DNA of 64,000 bases from UBA2330 sp049293015 (GCA_049293015.1 JBATSB010000129.1:1-64000); one strand, 5' to 3'; shown: positions 45,519 to 55,540, numbered from the stretch's first letter. Notes: generated by a model not told the origin, from the sequence alone. Numbers and translations: made by a program.

Positions 45519-46880
45519 ATGAACAAAATATTTACTCTTATTATGCTCTTCGCATTTTATGGGATCTCTCAATCACAGTCTGTAAGCAATATGCAGATGC
45601 TAGGATCAGCAAATGAATTTACCTCTGGCGGAACTCCGGCCGGCTGGCACTATGCAGCATGCTGGGGCTATGTAGCAGATGGCAGGGAATATGCCATCAT
45701 TGGTCATTATGCCGGCACTACCGTCTATGACGTTACTAATCCTGAGAATATTGTTAACAAAGGTACGGTCGCAGGACCAGGCTCTTTTTATAATTACAGA
45801 GAAATGAAAACTTATTCGCATTACTTATATATCGTATCTGAAGGTGGGTCAGGTGTACAGATCGTGGATCTGCAGTATCTTCCGGATTCTATTCACTTTA
45901 TAAAAAATTATACTTTTGCAGGTTATACCCGATCTCATTCTATTTCTCAAAGCGGAAGATATCTTTATTGCAACGGTGGCAATTATAATAACGGCGGTGT
46001 CTTTATTCTCGATCTGCTCGATCCTGAAAATCCGGTAAAGAGAGGACAGTGGGGCACCAGATATGTTCATGACAGTTTCATTAAAAATGACACCATCTAT
46101 GCTGCTTCCATCAATCAGGGATTTATGGTCTTTCTCGATGCTACAAATAAAGACTCAGTAAAATTTATCCGGGAATTTACTTATCCATCTGCAGTAACTC
46201 ACAATGCCTGGACGACAGATGACAGATCTATATTGGTAACAACTGACGAAGGCGGTACTAATCACGCAATCCTCTGGGATATTACTAATATGTCTAATCA
46301 GATAAGACTTTCTGAGATCATTCCTTATGACAGTGCGTCAATGGTTCACAATGCTTACATAAAAGGCGACTCGCTTTATCTTTCACATTACAGAGCAGGA
46401 GTCATAGTTTATGATATTTCAAATCCCTCACTGCCTGTTGAAGTCGGACATTACGATACTTATCCCGGCACTAACAGTACTGCATATCAGGGCTGCTGGA
46501 ATGTCTATCCGTTTCTACCTTCAGGAAATATCATTGCAAGTGATATATCAACAGGACTTTATGTACTTAAGGTCGGACAGACCACTTCTATAAATCATAA
46601 CAATACTGAAATTATAGACAATTATAATTTGTCACAAAATTATCCAAACCCTTTCAATCCATTGACTAACATTACTTACTATCTGCCGAATCAGGAGTTT
46701 GTAAAAATTACTGTCACTGATGAACTCGGCAGACAAGTCCGTACTCTTGTGAATGAAGTTCAGCAGAAAGGAAGCTATTCAGCAGAGTTCAAAGCAGATG
46801 GACTCTCCTCTGGTGTTTATTTCTACACGATCAATGCAGGTAATTTCGTTTCAACCAAAAAGATGATCCTGACTAAATAA
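45519..46880 (+). CDS. Choice-of-anchor B family secreted protein with T9SS domain
   Basis: 453 aa from the selected ATG, which starts a clear signal peptide (MNKIFTLIMLFAFYGISQSQ). Two in-frame ATGs upstream would only give a long leader. The repetitive beta-propeller-like body has GHYAGTTVYDVTNPENIVNK, VQIVDLQYLPDS, YCNGGNYNNGGVFILDLLDP and GLYVLKVGQ, matching the choice-of-anchor B/LVIVD-repeat proteins. The end is a T9SS type A domain (NYPNPFNPLTNITYYL). Function is unknown; probably cell-surface associated. Confidence 0.85.
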   Translation: MNKIFTLIMLFAFYGISQSQSVSNMQMLGSANEFTSGGTPAGWHYAACWGYVADGREYAIIGHYAGTTVYDVTNPENIVNKGTVAGPGSFYNYREMKTYSHYLYIVSEGGSGVQIVDLQYLPDSIHFIKNYTFAGYTRSHSISQSGRYLYCNGGNYNNGGVFILDLLDPENPVKRGQWGTRYVHDSFIKNDTIYAASINQGFMVFLDATNKDSVKFIREFTYPSAVTHNAWTTDDRSILVTTDEGGTNHAILWDITNMSNQIRLSEIIPYDSASMVHNAYIKGDSLYLSHYRAGVIVYDISNPSLPVEVGHYDTYPGTNSTAYQGCWNVYPFLPSGNIIASDISTGLYVLKVGQTTSINHNNTEIIDNYNLSQNYPNPFNPLTNITYYLPNQEFVKITVTDELGRQVRTLVNEVQQKGSYSAEFKADGLSSGVYFYTINAGNFVSTKKMILTK

Positions 46881-46925
46881 ATTTTAAATTATATATTTCA
46901 AATTACAAATACTTAATCAATTATA

Positions 46926-46966
46926 TTTTTCCCGCGGGATAATTTAATTCCAGCGGGATTATTTTT
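46926..46966. terminator. Bidirectional hairpin between convergent genes
   Basis: TCCCGC (46930-46935) pairs with GCGGGA (46953-46958), with a further GGATAA/TTCC pairing inside. T-rich sequence lies on the plus-strand 3' side (TTATTTTTA) and A-rich minus-strand sequence on the other (ATATTTTT upstream). It probably ends both the T9SS protein transcript and the cytochrome transcript. Confidence 0.6.
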
Positions 46967-47030
46967 ATAGATTTTTCCAAAGGATCAGGAGATTTTCTGA
47001 CACTACGTTGAGATTTTAAAAATATTTTAA

Positions 47031-49184
47031 TTAATCTGCCTTAAGCTTAGCTAGCATGTCCTTAGCTCTTTTGTCATCCGGATCTTTCTCAAGTATTTTC
47101 ATTAGCATCTTCACAGCTTCATTCTTATTCCCGTTGTCTTCATAAATGACTGCAAGATTTCCAAGTGCCTGTGCGTTATTTTCATCAAGCTTTATTACTC
47201 TTTTAAAAAATATTTCCGCTTCCGCTTTATTTCCTGTCAGCATATAGACATTGCCGAGATTGTTCAGAGTTTCTTTTTTGTCAGGGTCATACTCGAGTGC
47301 CTTGTTTAAATAATTCAATGCGGCATCAGGATCTTTCAGCTTATATAAACTTATGTCACCAAGATTTGTAAGAATGTTCGGATTATCCTTAATTATTTTT
47401 ATACCTCTTTTATAAGTCTCCACAGCTTCGTTTATTTTACCTTCTGAATAATAAAGATTACCAAGACTGTTTAGTACTTTTACATTTTCAGGGAAAATAT
47501 TTAATGCTTTTTCATAAGACTCAATTGCCTTTTGAGAATTGCCCGATTTTTCATAAGCTGCTCCAAGTCTTATAAAAGCATCTGCATTTCCTGTGTCTAT
47601 TCCTGTTTCTTTGGATATAAGTTTTTCCAGTATCTTTATAGCTTCTGGAAAATTATTATCAAGATAATATGCCGAACCAAGATAATACTGCGCCGACTTG
47701 TTATCCGGATTTGTCTTTACTCCCGCCTCTAACAAAGGCATAGCCCGCTTCAGATATTCCTGATGCGGATGTTTCGTTTCATAATAAATTACATAAGCTA
47801 TCCCGAGATCCAGACCTGATTTTTTATTTTTGTTATTAGCTGTAAATTCAAAATTTTTCAGTGTTATCGGAATGATGTTTTTGTCTTCGGATAAAATTTC
47901 ATCTCCTTTAATTTTATCTGTTTCCATACCTGTCTTCTTTCTTATCCAATGGTCAGTAAAGTTCACATGTTGTATGTCGGAAGTATTTCCCTGTTTCATA
48001 TGACAACTGATACAGTTACTACCTGATGCATGTTCTACGTTTGTCTTTGAAGGAGAAAGAGAATTCTGCTGATGACAACCGAGACATTTATCATTAAAAA
48101 AATCTTTGGAAGAATTTCCGACAGTCACATGCGGGTCGTGACATGTCAGACATGTCATTCCTCCATCTGAATTTTGAAAACAGCTGCTTAGAAACATCCG
48201 CGCTGCATGCGATGCAATCTTAAAATCTCCCTCGGAAACATCATCCTGAATAAACACTGTCTTCACTTCCGAAAGCTTCATACCCGGTCTGAAATCAGAC
48301 TGCTTTTTTCCATCAGTAAATACTCTTACATCTCCCTGAAGATGACATTGAAAACACACAGAAAGTTTTTCCTCAAGAGGAAGATCGGCAGGATTTACAA
48401 TCGTCCTGTCAGTCGTATCACTTTCAATGGCTTCAAAAAAATTATCTTTATCAGTAAATCTTCTGACATGAAGTTCCCCGGGTCCATGACATCTTTCACA
48501 ACCAATACCTTCGGTGATCGGCATTGTAAATTTATTTTCTGAAAATTCGGTATAGCCCGAATAGGAGTTATGGCAGTTCATACACTCTTGATTGATCTCT
48601 CTTCTGAATCTCAGATTAAGTCTCTGATAGCCAGGACTCAAATCCCATTTTGCTTTCTCCGTAAACCATGACATCGGCATCTCATAAAAAAATCCGTTAT
48701 CCTGATACAAATAGCTGCGTGTATTAAATCCCGAACCTATTATATAATCTACTTTCTTTTCAAGAGAATGTATAACATTTCCATCCTCATCTTTTCTGAA
48801 TTCTCTCTGAAAATAATTTCCATCCTTTCTATAAGTTTCATAATACAGATCATTTTTTTCGTCATATATAATATTATCTTTATCATAAGTCTCTATCTCA
48901 TTTCCTGATTCAGGTTTATAAAGCGAACTGCCCATTCCGGTGTGATGATAAGATTCATTAATGTCATTATGACATGAGATACATTTTTCAGTACCTGTGT
49001 ATTTTACATCTTCATAAAGATTCAGATAATAATATTTCTCATGAATTTTTGATAAAATCTTTTCCCTCTCATCACCTTCTTCGCCACACTTCACAAAGAT
49101 AATGCTGCACAGCACTGTAATTAATACTGTTGAAAAAATTACGTAACCGTATTTTAGTTTATTTATCAAAATTAACTTGTACAT
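47031..49184 (-). CDS. Seven-haem cytochrome c fused to C-terminal TPR domain
   Basis: 717 aa. An N-terminal membrane anchor (about 14-32, possible lipobox around VKC33) precedes seven CXXCH haem sites, all between about 68 and 400: CISCH, CMNCH, CERCH, CFQCH, CLTCH, CLGCH and CISCH. Residues from about 450 carry at least six TPR units (e.g. AFIRLGAAYEKSGNSQKAIE, NVKVLNSLGNLYYSEGKINE). Such tetratricopeptide multihaem proteins occur in anaerobic or microaerobic bacteria. The protein likely sits on the periplasmic side and carries electrons, with the TPRs docking a partner. No cytochrome maturation gene is near. Confidence 0.93.
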   Translation of the reverse strand: MYKLILINKLKYGYVIFSTVLITVLCSIIFVKCGEEGDEREKILSKIHEKYYYLNLYEDVKYTGTEKCISCHNDINESYHHTGMGSSLYKPESGNEIETYDKDNIIYDEKNDLYYETYRKDGNYFQREFRKDEDGNVIHSLEKKVDYIIGSGFNTRSYLYQDNGFFYEMPMSWFTEKAKWDLSPGYQRLNLRFRREINQECMNCHNSYSGYTEFSENKFTMPITEGIGCERCHGPGELHVRRFTDKDNFFEAIESDTTDRTIVNPADLPLEEKLSVCFQCHLQGDVRVFTDGKKQSDFRPGMKLSEVKTVFIQDDVSEGDFKIASHAARMFLSSCFQNSDGGMTCLTCHDPHVTVGNSSKDFFNDKCLGCHQQNSLSPSKTNVEHASGSNCISCHMKQGNTSDIQHVNFTDHWIRKKTGMETDKIKGDEILSEDKNIIPITLKNFEFTANNKNKKSGLDLGIAYVIYYETKHPHQEYLKRAMPLLEAGVKTNPDNKSAQYYLGSAYYLDNNFPEAIKILEKLISKETGIDTGNADAFIRLGAAYEKSGNSQKAIESYEKALNIFPENVKVLNSLGNLYYSEGKINEAVETYKRGIKIIKDNPNILTNLGDISLYKLKDPDAALNYLNKALEYDPDKKETLNNLGNVYMLTGNKAEAEIFFKRVIKLDENNAQALGNLAVIYEDNGNKNEAVKMLMKILEKDPDDKRAKDMLAKLKAD

Positions 49185-49322
49185 ATATTCAAAATTTCAG
49201 AACACCAATATCTTTATTTTAAAACCGAGTTACAAATTAAAAATTTTTTAATTGAGATGATTCTTTTTTTTGAAACACTGAATTTGTAAATTTACAAAAC
49301 CTAATATGCTAAACAAACAAAT

Positions 49323-50672
49323 ATGGAATCAACAGGAAATCTCGTTTTTATAATCATCGCACTTATTGCAGGTTTTATAATTGCCTGGGTTTTATTTAAA
49401 CTCACTTCAGGAAAGGACAAAGGAATTTCGTTTAAAGAGATCGAATCAAATTACGTTACAAAAGATCTTTATGAAAATGAAAAAAAAAATTTATCTGTAA
49501 AAGAATCTGAAATTTTAGAATTAAACAGATCTCTTGCCCGCACAGAAGAGCAGTCAAAAAATTTAACAGAAAAACTTGAAGTTCAGAAATCAGAAATGGA
49601 AGATCTGCATAACATTTTTAAAACAGAATTTAAAAATCTGTCCAATGAACTTCTTGAAGAAAAAGGAAAAAAATTCACTGAGCTGAATGAAAAGAATATC
49701 GGCGATATTCTAAAACCATTAAAAGAAAAGATAACTGATTTTGAAAAAAAGGTTGATGATACATTTAAAGAAGAGACACGTGAAAGAATTTCCCTCAAAA
49801 AAGAACTCGAGCAGATTGTAAAACTCAACCAACAGGTTAGTGAAGACGCAAACCGTCTGACAGGTGCTCTTAAAGGTGATAAGAAACTTCAGGGAAACTG
49901 GGGTGAGCTGCAACTCGAAATTATTCTTGAAAAAGCCGGACTCGAGAAAGATATACATTATAGAAAACAAGTAACTCTTCATGATGCGGGAGGAAATATT
50001 TTCAGACCCGATTATATTATCAATTTACCTGAAGACAGAAATCTGATCATAGATTCTAAAGTCTCGCTTGTCGCTTATGAAAATTATTTTAATACAGAAG
50101 ATGAAAATGAAAGAGCTGCATTTCTTAAAGAGCATATAAAAAATATTATGAATCATATTTCCGATCTTAGCTCAAAGAATTATCCGAAGCTTTACGGAAT
50201 TAATCCACCTGAATATGTTCTCATGTTTGTACCTATAGAGCCGGCTCTGCATTCCGTCCTTAAAGAGAATACAGAAATGATAGAAAGAGCTCTTGAAAAA
50301 AATGTACTTCCTGTTTCAACATCGACATTACTTGCTACAATGAAAACCATTTCTTTTATCTGGAAACAGGAAAGGCAGAGAAAAAATGTAATTGAGATTG
50401 CAAATGAGAGCGGAGCTTTGTATGAAAAGTTTAATGGTTTTATAAATGACCTGGTAACGCTTGGAAATAAAATTGACGATGCAAAAGAAAATTATACTGG
50501 TGCGATGAATAAATTGTTTGAATCAAAAAAGAAGGGTGATACAATAATCGGAAGGATCGAGAGAATTAAAAAACTCGGGGCAGAAACCAATAAGTCCCTG
50601 CCCGAAAATATTTTACAGCGTCTTGAAGAAATGGAAGATCCTGATTCAGATAATATCACTCCACAGGATTAA
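49323..50672 (+). CDS. rmuC: DNA recombination protein RmuC
   Basis: 449 aa. N-terminal membrane anchor (about 6-26), long coiled coil (about 40-170), then the RmuC domain with GNWGELQLEIILEKAGLEK (about 192-210) and RPDYIINLPEDRNLIIDSKV (about 228-247), the PD-(D/E)xK-like core. It limits recombination-associated inversions at repeats in E. coli. The 3' end overlaps the 3' end of the convergent hypothetical gene by 17 bases. Confidence 0.95.
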   Translation: MESTGNLVFIIIALIAGFIIAWVLFKLTSGKDKGISFKEIESNYVTKDLYENEKKNLSVKESEILELNRSLARTEEQSKNLTEKLEVQKSEMEDLHNIFKTEFKNLSNELLEEKGKKFTELNEKNIGDILKPLKEKITDFEKKVDDTFKEETRERISLKKELEQIVKLNQQVSEDANRLTGALKGDKKLQGNWGELQLEIILEKAGLEKDIHYRKQVTLHDAGGNIFRPDYIINLPEDRNLIIDSKVSLVAYENYFNTEDENERAAFLKEHIKNIMNHISDLSSKNYPKLYGINPPEYVLMFVPIEPALHSVLKENTEMIERALEKNVLPVSTSTLLATMKTISFIWKQERQRKNVIEIANESGALYEKFNGFINDLVTLGNKIDDAKENYTGAMNKLFESKKKGDTIIGRIERIKKLGAETNKSLPENILQRLEEMEDPDSDNITPQD

Positions 50673-51117
50673 TAATATCCAGGTCAAGATATTTTTGTTC
50701 TTCAGCGCTAATTGAACCATATCCCCAGACACCGCCTGTTGCTTTTGCAATCTGCCTGGAAAGACTTTTCATATCGCTGTAAAATTGCTTTGCAAAATCT
50801 TTATCAACCTTTGGAAGTATATTGTTTACTTTTACAAGTTCTTTGTTTATTAATTCACCCCTTTCTTCTATATCATTTGGAAAAGTATTTATAAACTGTG
50901 CAAGTGTATCGTTAAAAGATTTTTCTACTTCTATATAATAACTTTGCATTATTGAATCTTCATCTTTGGCTCTGAAATGAGTGATCTTTGATCCCCAGTC
51001 TACCTGCTTTTGTTCAATGTTACCGTCAGCCCCTGCTATGAGCAATGTTACTAAGGCAGGTGCATCAAGCATTAATTCTGTTTCTTTCTGATCGAGATTT
51101 TTAAATTGTGGTATCAT
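50656..51117 (-). CDS. Hypothetical TerB-like helical protein (153 aa)
   Basis: Not firmly recognised. The block ALVTLLIAGADGNIEQKQVDWGSKI (spanning about 21-45 from the chosen start) looks like the helix-loop-helix start of TerB-type domains, where an ADGxI motif is common. Other features are GVWGYGSISAEEQKY near the C-terminus and an otherwise helical makeup. I prefer the ATG at 51117 over a TTG nine codons upstream. It is convergent and overlapping with rmuC. Confidence 0.55.
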   Translation of the reverse strand: MIPQFKNLDQKETELMLDAPALVTLLIAGADGNIEQKQVDWGSKITHFRAKDEDSIMQSYYIEVEKSFNDTLAQFINTFPNDIEERGELINKELVKVNNILPKVDKDFAKQFYSDMKSLSRQIAKATGGVWGYGSISAEEQKYLDLDIINPVE

Positions 51118-51277
51118 TAATTTTTTGATTTTTACAAATAACAAAAATTCAACTAAACTAAAAAGGGATAATTTAAAACATTGTGATTTTTTGTAAAATG
51201 ATTTTTAATAAGAAGTATTAGATTCTGTATTTAAAAATCATAACATTATTGTAATATTTGAAAAAAATAAATATAAA

Positions 51278-51664
51278 TTGAATAAATCTATCAATACAAA
51301 AGTTTCTAAAGATTCACCAAAAAAGGAAAGACTCTGGCTCTTTCTTATTGCAGGTATTTTAGCAGCTGGTATTATTTATATCTATATGGATAGTCAGAAT
51401 CATGAAGATCCGAATTTTCACGAATGGTCTGCAGAAATGGATTCTGTCTTTGTAAAAAATTGTTACGATAAATATAAACCACAGGTCAAAGATGATATGG
51501 GGAAACAGGAAAATATGAAAGCCTTCTGTAAATGTATGCTCGAAAAAATTAAAACCAAATATAGTGAAGATGAAATGAATAAAGTTACCGGTGTAGATAT
51601 TAAAGAATGGGATGAACAATGCAGATCACAACTTCTTACTCCTTCTATTCCCGAAACTAAATAA
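51278..51664 (+). CDS. Small membrane-anchored hypothetical protein (128 aa)
   Basis: Residues 18-37 form one TM helix (RLWLFLIAGILAAGIIYIYM) after a lysine-rich N-terminus. The outer part has three cysteines (NCYDKYKPQVKDD, FCKCMLEKIKTKY, CRSQLL). This cysteine pattern in a helical domain could support disulfides. The start is TTG; starting at the first ATG would remove the membrane helix. It is only six bases before lplA, so the two are probably co-transcribed. Unknown function. Confidence 0.6.
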   Translation: MNKSINTKVSKDSPKKERLWLFLIAGILAAGIIYIYMDSQNHEDPNFHEWSAEMDSVFVKNCYDKYKPQVKDDMGKQENMKAFCKCMLEKIKTKYSEDEMNKVTGVDIKEWDEQCRSQLLTPSIPETK

Positions 51665-51670
51665 AAATTA

Positions 51671-52666
51671 ATGCTTTTAATAAATAACAAAAACATTACA
51701 GATCCGACTTTTAATCTGGCTCTTGAAGAATATTGTGTTCGTAATCTGAATATGAAAAATGATTATCTTTTATTTTATATAAATAACCCTTCGGTCATTA
51801 TTGGTAAACATCAGAATACTATAGAGGAAATTAATTCTGAATATGTAAAGAAAAATAATGTTCACGTAGTGAGAAGAATTTCCGGCGGAGGAGCTGTTTA
51901 TCATGATGAGGGTAATCTAAATTTCAGCTTTATGACAAAACATTCCCATCAAAGTATTCATAATTTTAAATTATTTACTGAACCGGTTATTAAAGTATTA
52001 CAGGAAATTGGAATAAATGCTGAACTCAACGGAAGAAATGACATTACAGTCAGCGAAAGAAAAATTTCGGGGAATGCACAGTTTACCGATACTAAATCAA
52101 TGTTCAGCCATGGAACACTTTTGTTTGATTCAAATCTCGGCAATGTAGTAAAAGCTCTGAACGTTCAAACAGATAAAATAGAGAGTAAAGGAATTAAATC
52201 TGTCAGAAGCCGTGTAGCTAATATAAAGGAATTTATAAACAGCGAAATGAACGTTTATGAGTTTAAAAATATCATCACTGAATCTATTTTCGGAGGTAAA
52301 GAAAATATAAAATTATATGAACTTTCTGATGATGAACTTGATAGCGTAAAAAAACTTTCCAAATCAAAATATAGATCATGGGACTGGAATTATGGCAGAT
52401 CACCTGAATACAACATACAGAAAAAGAAGAGATTTGATTTCGGACAGATAGATGCGAGAATACATGTAAAGGATGGAATTATAAATAAATTCAAAATATT
52501 CGGTGATTTTCTTGGTCACGGGGAATTGAGTGAAGTTGAAAATAAGATGACAGGTTTAAAATATGAAAGCAATTCAATAAAGGAAGGACTCTCTGAGGTG
52601 GATATTAAGAATTATATTGGGAATATATCTTCACAGGAATTCGCTGAATTTCTTACTGAAAATTAA
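51671..52666 (+). CDS. lplA: Lipoate-protein ligase A
   Basis: 331 aa. Attaches lipoate to lipoyl domains of 2-oxoacid dehydrogenases and GcvH via lipoyl-AMP. The family signature RRISGGGAVYHDEGNLNFSF (about 75-94) and KISGNAQFTD (about 134-143) are plain. The C-terminal accessory domain has SEVENKMTGLKYES. It carries a strong intrinsic terminator just downstream. Confidence 0.93.
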   Translation: MLLINNKNITDPTFNLALEEYCVRNLNMKNDYLLFYINNPSVIIGKHQNTIEEINSEYVKKNNVHVVRRISGGGAVYHDEGNLNFSFMTKHSHQSIHNFKLFTEPVIKVLQEIGINAELNGRNDITVSERKISGNAQFTDTKSMFSHGTLLFDSNLGNVVKALNVQTDKIESKGIKSVRSRVANIKEFINSEMNVYEFKNIITESIFGGKENIKLYELSDDELDSVKKLSKSKYRSWDWNYGRSPEYNIQKKKRFDFGQIDARIHVKDGIINKFKIFGDFLGHGELSEVENKMTGLKYESNSIKEGLSEVDIKNYIGNISSQEFAEFLTEN

Positions 52667-52784
52667 AAAATATTATTGAGAAAAATATTTTAATCTGCTG
52701 AAACTTTTTTAATCCTATAATGTTATACGATATTGCTTGCGCCAGCAAGCTACGTTCTTTCATATTTGTTCTTCCTTTAATTGA

Positions 52785-52818
52785 CCTTCACATAATAAAT
52801 TTTATGTGGAGGTTTTTT
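52785..52818 (+). terminator. Intrinsic terminator of lplA
   Basis: The stem CCTTCACATA (52785-52794) pairs with TATGTGGAGG (52803-52812), ten pairs with one G-T wobble and an 8-base loop, followed by six T. It lies 118 bases after the lplA stop and reaches the recN stop codon on the other strand. A second small hairpin GCTTGC/GCAAGC lies at about 52735-52750. Confidence 0.8.
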
Positions 52819-54529
52819 ATTTTCCGGAAATAAGTTCTTTAGCGCTATTTATGGTAGATTCAGTGATCTTTTCACCGCTGAGTAGTTTTGCGACTTCATT
52901 GATCTTTTCATTTTCATCAAGAATATTAATAAAAGCCTTTGTTTCATTATTTTCATCACTTTTACTAACATTAAAATGTCTGTCGCTGTTTGCGGCTATC
53001 TGAGGGAGGTGTGTGATGCAGATGATCTGATGTGATGCTGCGAGTTTTTTAAGAGTATTTCCGACTTTCTGAGCTATCCTGCCGCTGATGCCTGCATCGA
53101 TTTCATCAAAGACAAGTATTCCGATATTGTCATTTTCCGAAAGCACGGTTTTGATAGCAAGCATTATCCGTGATATTTCACCGCCGGATGCAGATTTTCT
53201 GAGCGGAGAAAGCTCCATTCCTTTATTGGTCCTTATTAAAAATTCTATTTTATTAATTCCATTTTGAGATAGTTCGATATTTTCCTTTCCCTTTTTTACA
53301 GTAAATTCATTTTCTGAATCTGAAATGTTGTTTTTAATATCAACTTTAAATTCAGCGGATTCCAACCCTACTTCCTTTAACAATTTATTTATATTCTTCT
53401 CAAGATCTTTTGCTCTTTTAATTCTTTTATCTGAAATTTTTTCAGAAAGTGAAAACAGGTCAGATTTCATTGCTGAAATTTGTTTATCAAGTTTATCAAT
53501 TTCATGATCAAAATTCTCCGCAAAGGTCAGATCTTTTTGAATATTCTCAGCTTTTGCCAACAGTCCGGGAATATCAAGCTCATGTTTCCTTTTTAAACTG
53601 TTTATAGCGAGTAACCTGCTTCGCAAATGCTCTATCCTCACCGGGTCAAAATTCAGATCGTTATTATAATTTACTAAAGATGATGAAGTTTCTTTAACTA
53701 GTATATAAGAACTTTCCAGATCTTCTATAAGCTTTTCAAAATTTTTGTCATAATCAGATATCTTTTTCAATTCCTTTACCGCTGTACTTATTATATTAAG
53801 AGCGTTGAATTCACTTTCAGAAAGTCCTTCGAGTGAAATGCTGAGAGCTGCTGATATTTCCTCTGAATTTTCAAGTCTGTCCAACTCAGATTCTATTTCT
53901 TCATCTTCTCCCTGCTGAATATTAACATTATTAATTTCCTTCAGATCATGATCAAGAAATTTTTTACGGCTGAGCAGGTCTTCTTTTTTGGAAATAAATT
54001 CTTTATAATCTGAAACATTTTTTCTCAGATCTAAATAACCTTTTTCATATTCGGAAAAAATATTTTCATCAGATACATAATTATCAAGAATTCCAATATG
54101 AGTTTCTTTATTAAGAAGAGACTGATGTTCATTCTGTGAGTGAATGTCTATAACGGCATCACCGAATTTCTTCATATCAGAAATATTCACGGGTGTATCA
54201 TTTATAAAACTTCTGTTAATTCCTTTTGTATTTATCTCTCTTCTGAGGATCAGACAGCCGTTAAACTCATCTTCAGGAAACATATCATTATAAAGCTTTT
54301 CTACTGTCTTATTATCTGTAAAATTAAACTGACCTTCCATTATAAGTTTATTATCACCGCTATTTATTTTGGAATGATCAGCTCTTTCACCGAGCAGTAA
54401 AGAAAGCGCATCAAGTATTATCGATTTCCCTGCACCGGTCTCTCCTGTGAGAATATTCAGACCTTCACAAAAATCAATTTCGGCTTCTTTTATTATCAGG
54501 TAGTTCTTAATAAATAACTTCTCTATCAT
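52817..54529 (-). CDS. recN: DNA repair protein RecN
   Basis: 570 aa SMC-like ATPase for double-strand break repair. Walker A is TGETGAGKSIIL (about 28-39), the ABC signature SASGGEISRIML (about 440-451), and Walker B/D-loop ILVFDEIDAGISG (about 471-483). The middle is coiled coil (about 150-360), as expected. No LexA box could be recognised. The 3' end meets the lplA terminator. Confidence 0.96.
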   Translation of the reverse strand: MIEKLFIKNYLIIKEAEIDFCEGLNILTGETGAGKSIILDALSLLLGERADHSKINSGDNKLIMEGQFNFTDNKTVEKLYNDMFPEDEFNGCLILRREINTKGINRSFINDTPVNISDMKKFGDAVIDIHSQNEHQSLLNKETHIGILDNYVSDENIFSEYEKGYLDLRKNVSDYKEFISKKEDLLSRKKFLDHDLKEINNVNIQQGEDEEIESELDRLENSEEISAALSISLEGLSESEFNALNIISTAVKELKKISDYDKNFEKLIEDLESSYILVKETSSSLVNYNNDLNFDPVRIEHLRSRLLAINSLKRKHELDIPGLLAKAENIQKDLTFAENFDHEIDKLDKQISAMKSDLFSLSEKISDKRIKRAKDLEKNINKLLKEVGLESAEFKVDIKNNISDSENEFTVKKGKENIELSQNGINKIEFLIRTNKGMELSPLRKSASGGEISRIMLAIKTVLSENDNIGILVFDEIDAGISGRIAQKVGNTLKKLAASHQIICITHLPQIAANSDRHFNVSKSDENNETKAFINILDENEKINEVAKLLSGEKITESTINSAKELISGK

Positions 54530-54809
54530 TATTAATTATATATATAAAAGATTAGTAGCAGTAGCAGTGATGTTAATATTGTTAGTAATTAAGTTTTTCA
54601 GCACTATCATTAAAATTAGCTCTGATAACTTGTTAATAAAAATAGCTTAAATAAAAAAAACTAACAATTACAGATATAATAGGTTAAAATTTTATTTAAA
54701 TTTGTCAGTAGTTACGATTTATTAATAAGATATGAATAAGATTTTAACAATGTCCTTTATATTTAATATTTTATATGTTTTTGATGTAATCCGGAGAAAA
54801 TAAAATAAA

Positions 54810-55352
54810 TTATTTAAATTTGTTTTGTTTCCAGTTTTTCGGATTATTTATAATATATTGTCTGATATTTTTTAATGATTGTTCGTTTCTGATAATTTTA
54901 TCATGAAATCTGGGCTGCCATGCAAATTCGGCGTTGTATTTTCGTATTTCAATTGTACATATTCGTTTAAATTGATTGATTATAATGCCGATTGGATGAC
55001 GTTTTTTTTCCGCCGTAGAGACGCCCAAATTCGATGATTCTTTATAATTCGTCGTCTGAACGCAATTGGGCGTCTCTACGACGTTCGGCGTTAATTCAAT
55101 AATCCCATGAATATGATCCGGCATTACAATATGTTCATCCAAATTTACATGATTAAAATGGTCGGGTATTTGCAACCAAAAATTGTTTGCAATTTTTCCG
55201 GTCTCGTTTAAGATCATTTTACCATTCTCGACATGACCAAAAAAACGCGTTCGGAATTTTGTTACAATTGTTATAAAATATTTTCCCGGGCTTGAATAAT
55301 CATATCCCTTTAACCTGCTTGATTCTATACGATATTTATTTTTAAATAACAT
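54810..55352 (-). CDS. Y1 transposase of the REP-associated (RAYT/TnpA_REP) family
   Basis: 180 aa, complete. The HUH motif is seen as MPDHIHGII (His-x-His, about 78-86), with N-terminal YFITIVTKFRTRFFGH and C-terminal WQPRFHDKIIRNEQSLKNIR. Members are single-copy domesticated or semi-mobile transposases that act on REP palindromes. No left/right IS200-like ends are recognised. A strong Shine-Dalgarno sequence (AAAGGAGA, eight bases upstream of the ATG) precedes it. Between the HUH and the C-terminal part, a 67-bp palindromic segment is embedded in frame, adding about 22 residues. The reading frame remains open through it. Confidence 0.9.
   Translation of the reverse strand: MLFKNKYRIESSRLKGYDYSSPGKYFITIVTKFRTRFFGHVENGKMILNETGKIANNFWLQIPDHFNHVNLDEHIVMPDHIHGIIELTPNVVETPNCVQTTNYKESSNLGVSTAEKKRHPIGIIINQFKRICTIEIRKYNAEFAWQPRFHDKIIRNEQSLKNIRQYIINNPKNWKQNKFK
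55014..55080. repeat. REP-like inverted repeat embedded in the transposase gene
   Basis: CGTAGAGACGCCCAA (55014-55028) and its exact reverse complement (55066-55080) enclose a spacer of about 37 bases. On the coding (minus) strand the segment is translated within the region from VVETPNCVQTTN to GVSTAE. GTAGAGACGCCC/GGGCGTCTCTAC palindromes are a familiar dispersed type in bacterial genomes; here it sits inside the gene whose family acts on such palindromes. Confidence 0.85.
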
Positions 55353-55540
55353 ATTTGACTTCTCCTTTAAAATTTTTTTAATAGATTTTACAATATCTGA
55401 AAATGTAAAAACGCTTTAATTCAGTCTCTATCTATATTTAAAAAATTTCATTCAAATATATAATTCAAAAATTAAACTTTTCGGAATCGGTTATTAAATT
55501 GAAAAAATATAAATTATATTTCAAAAAAATAATTTATGTG

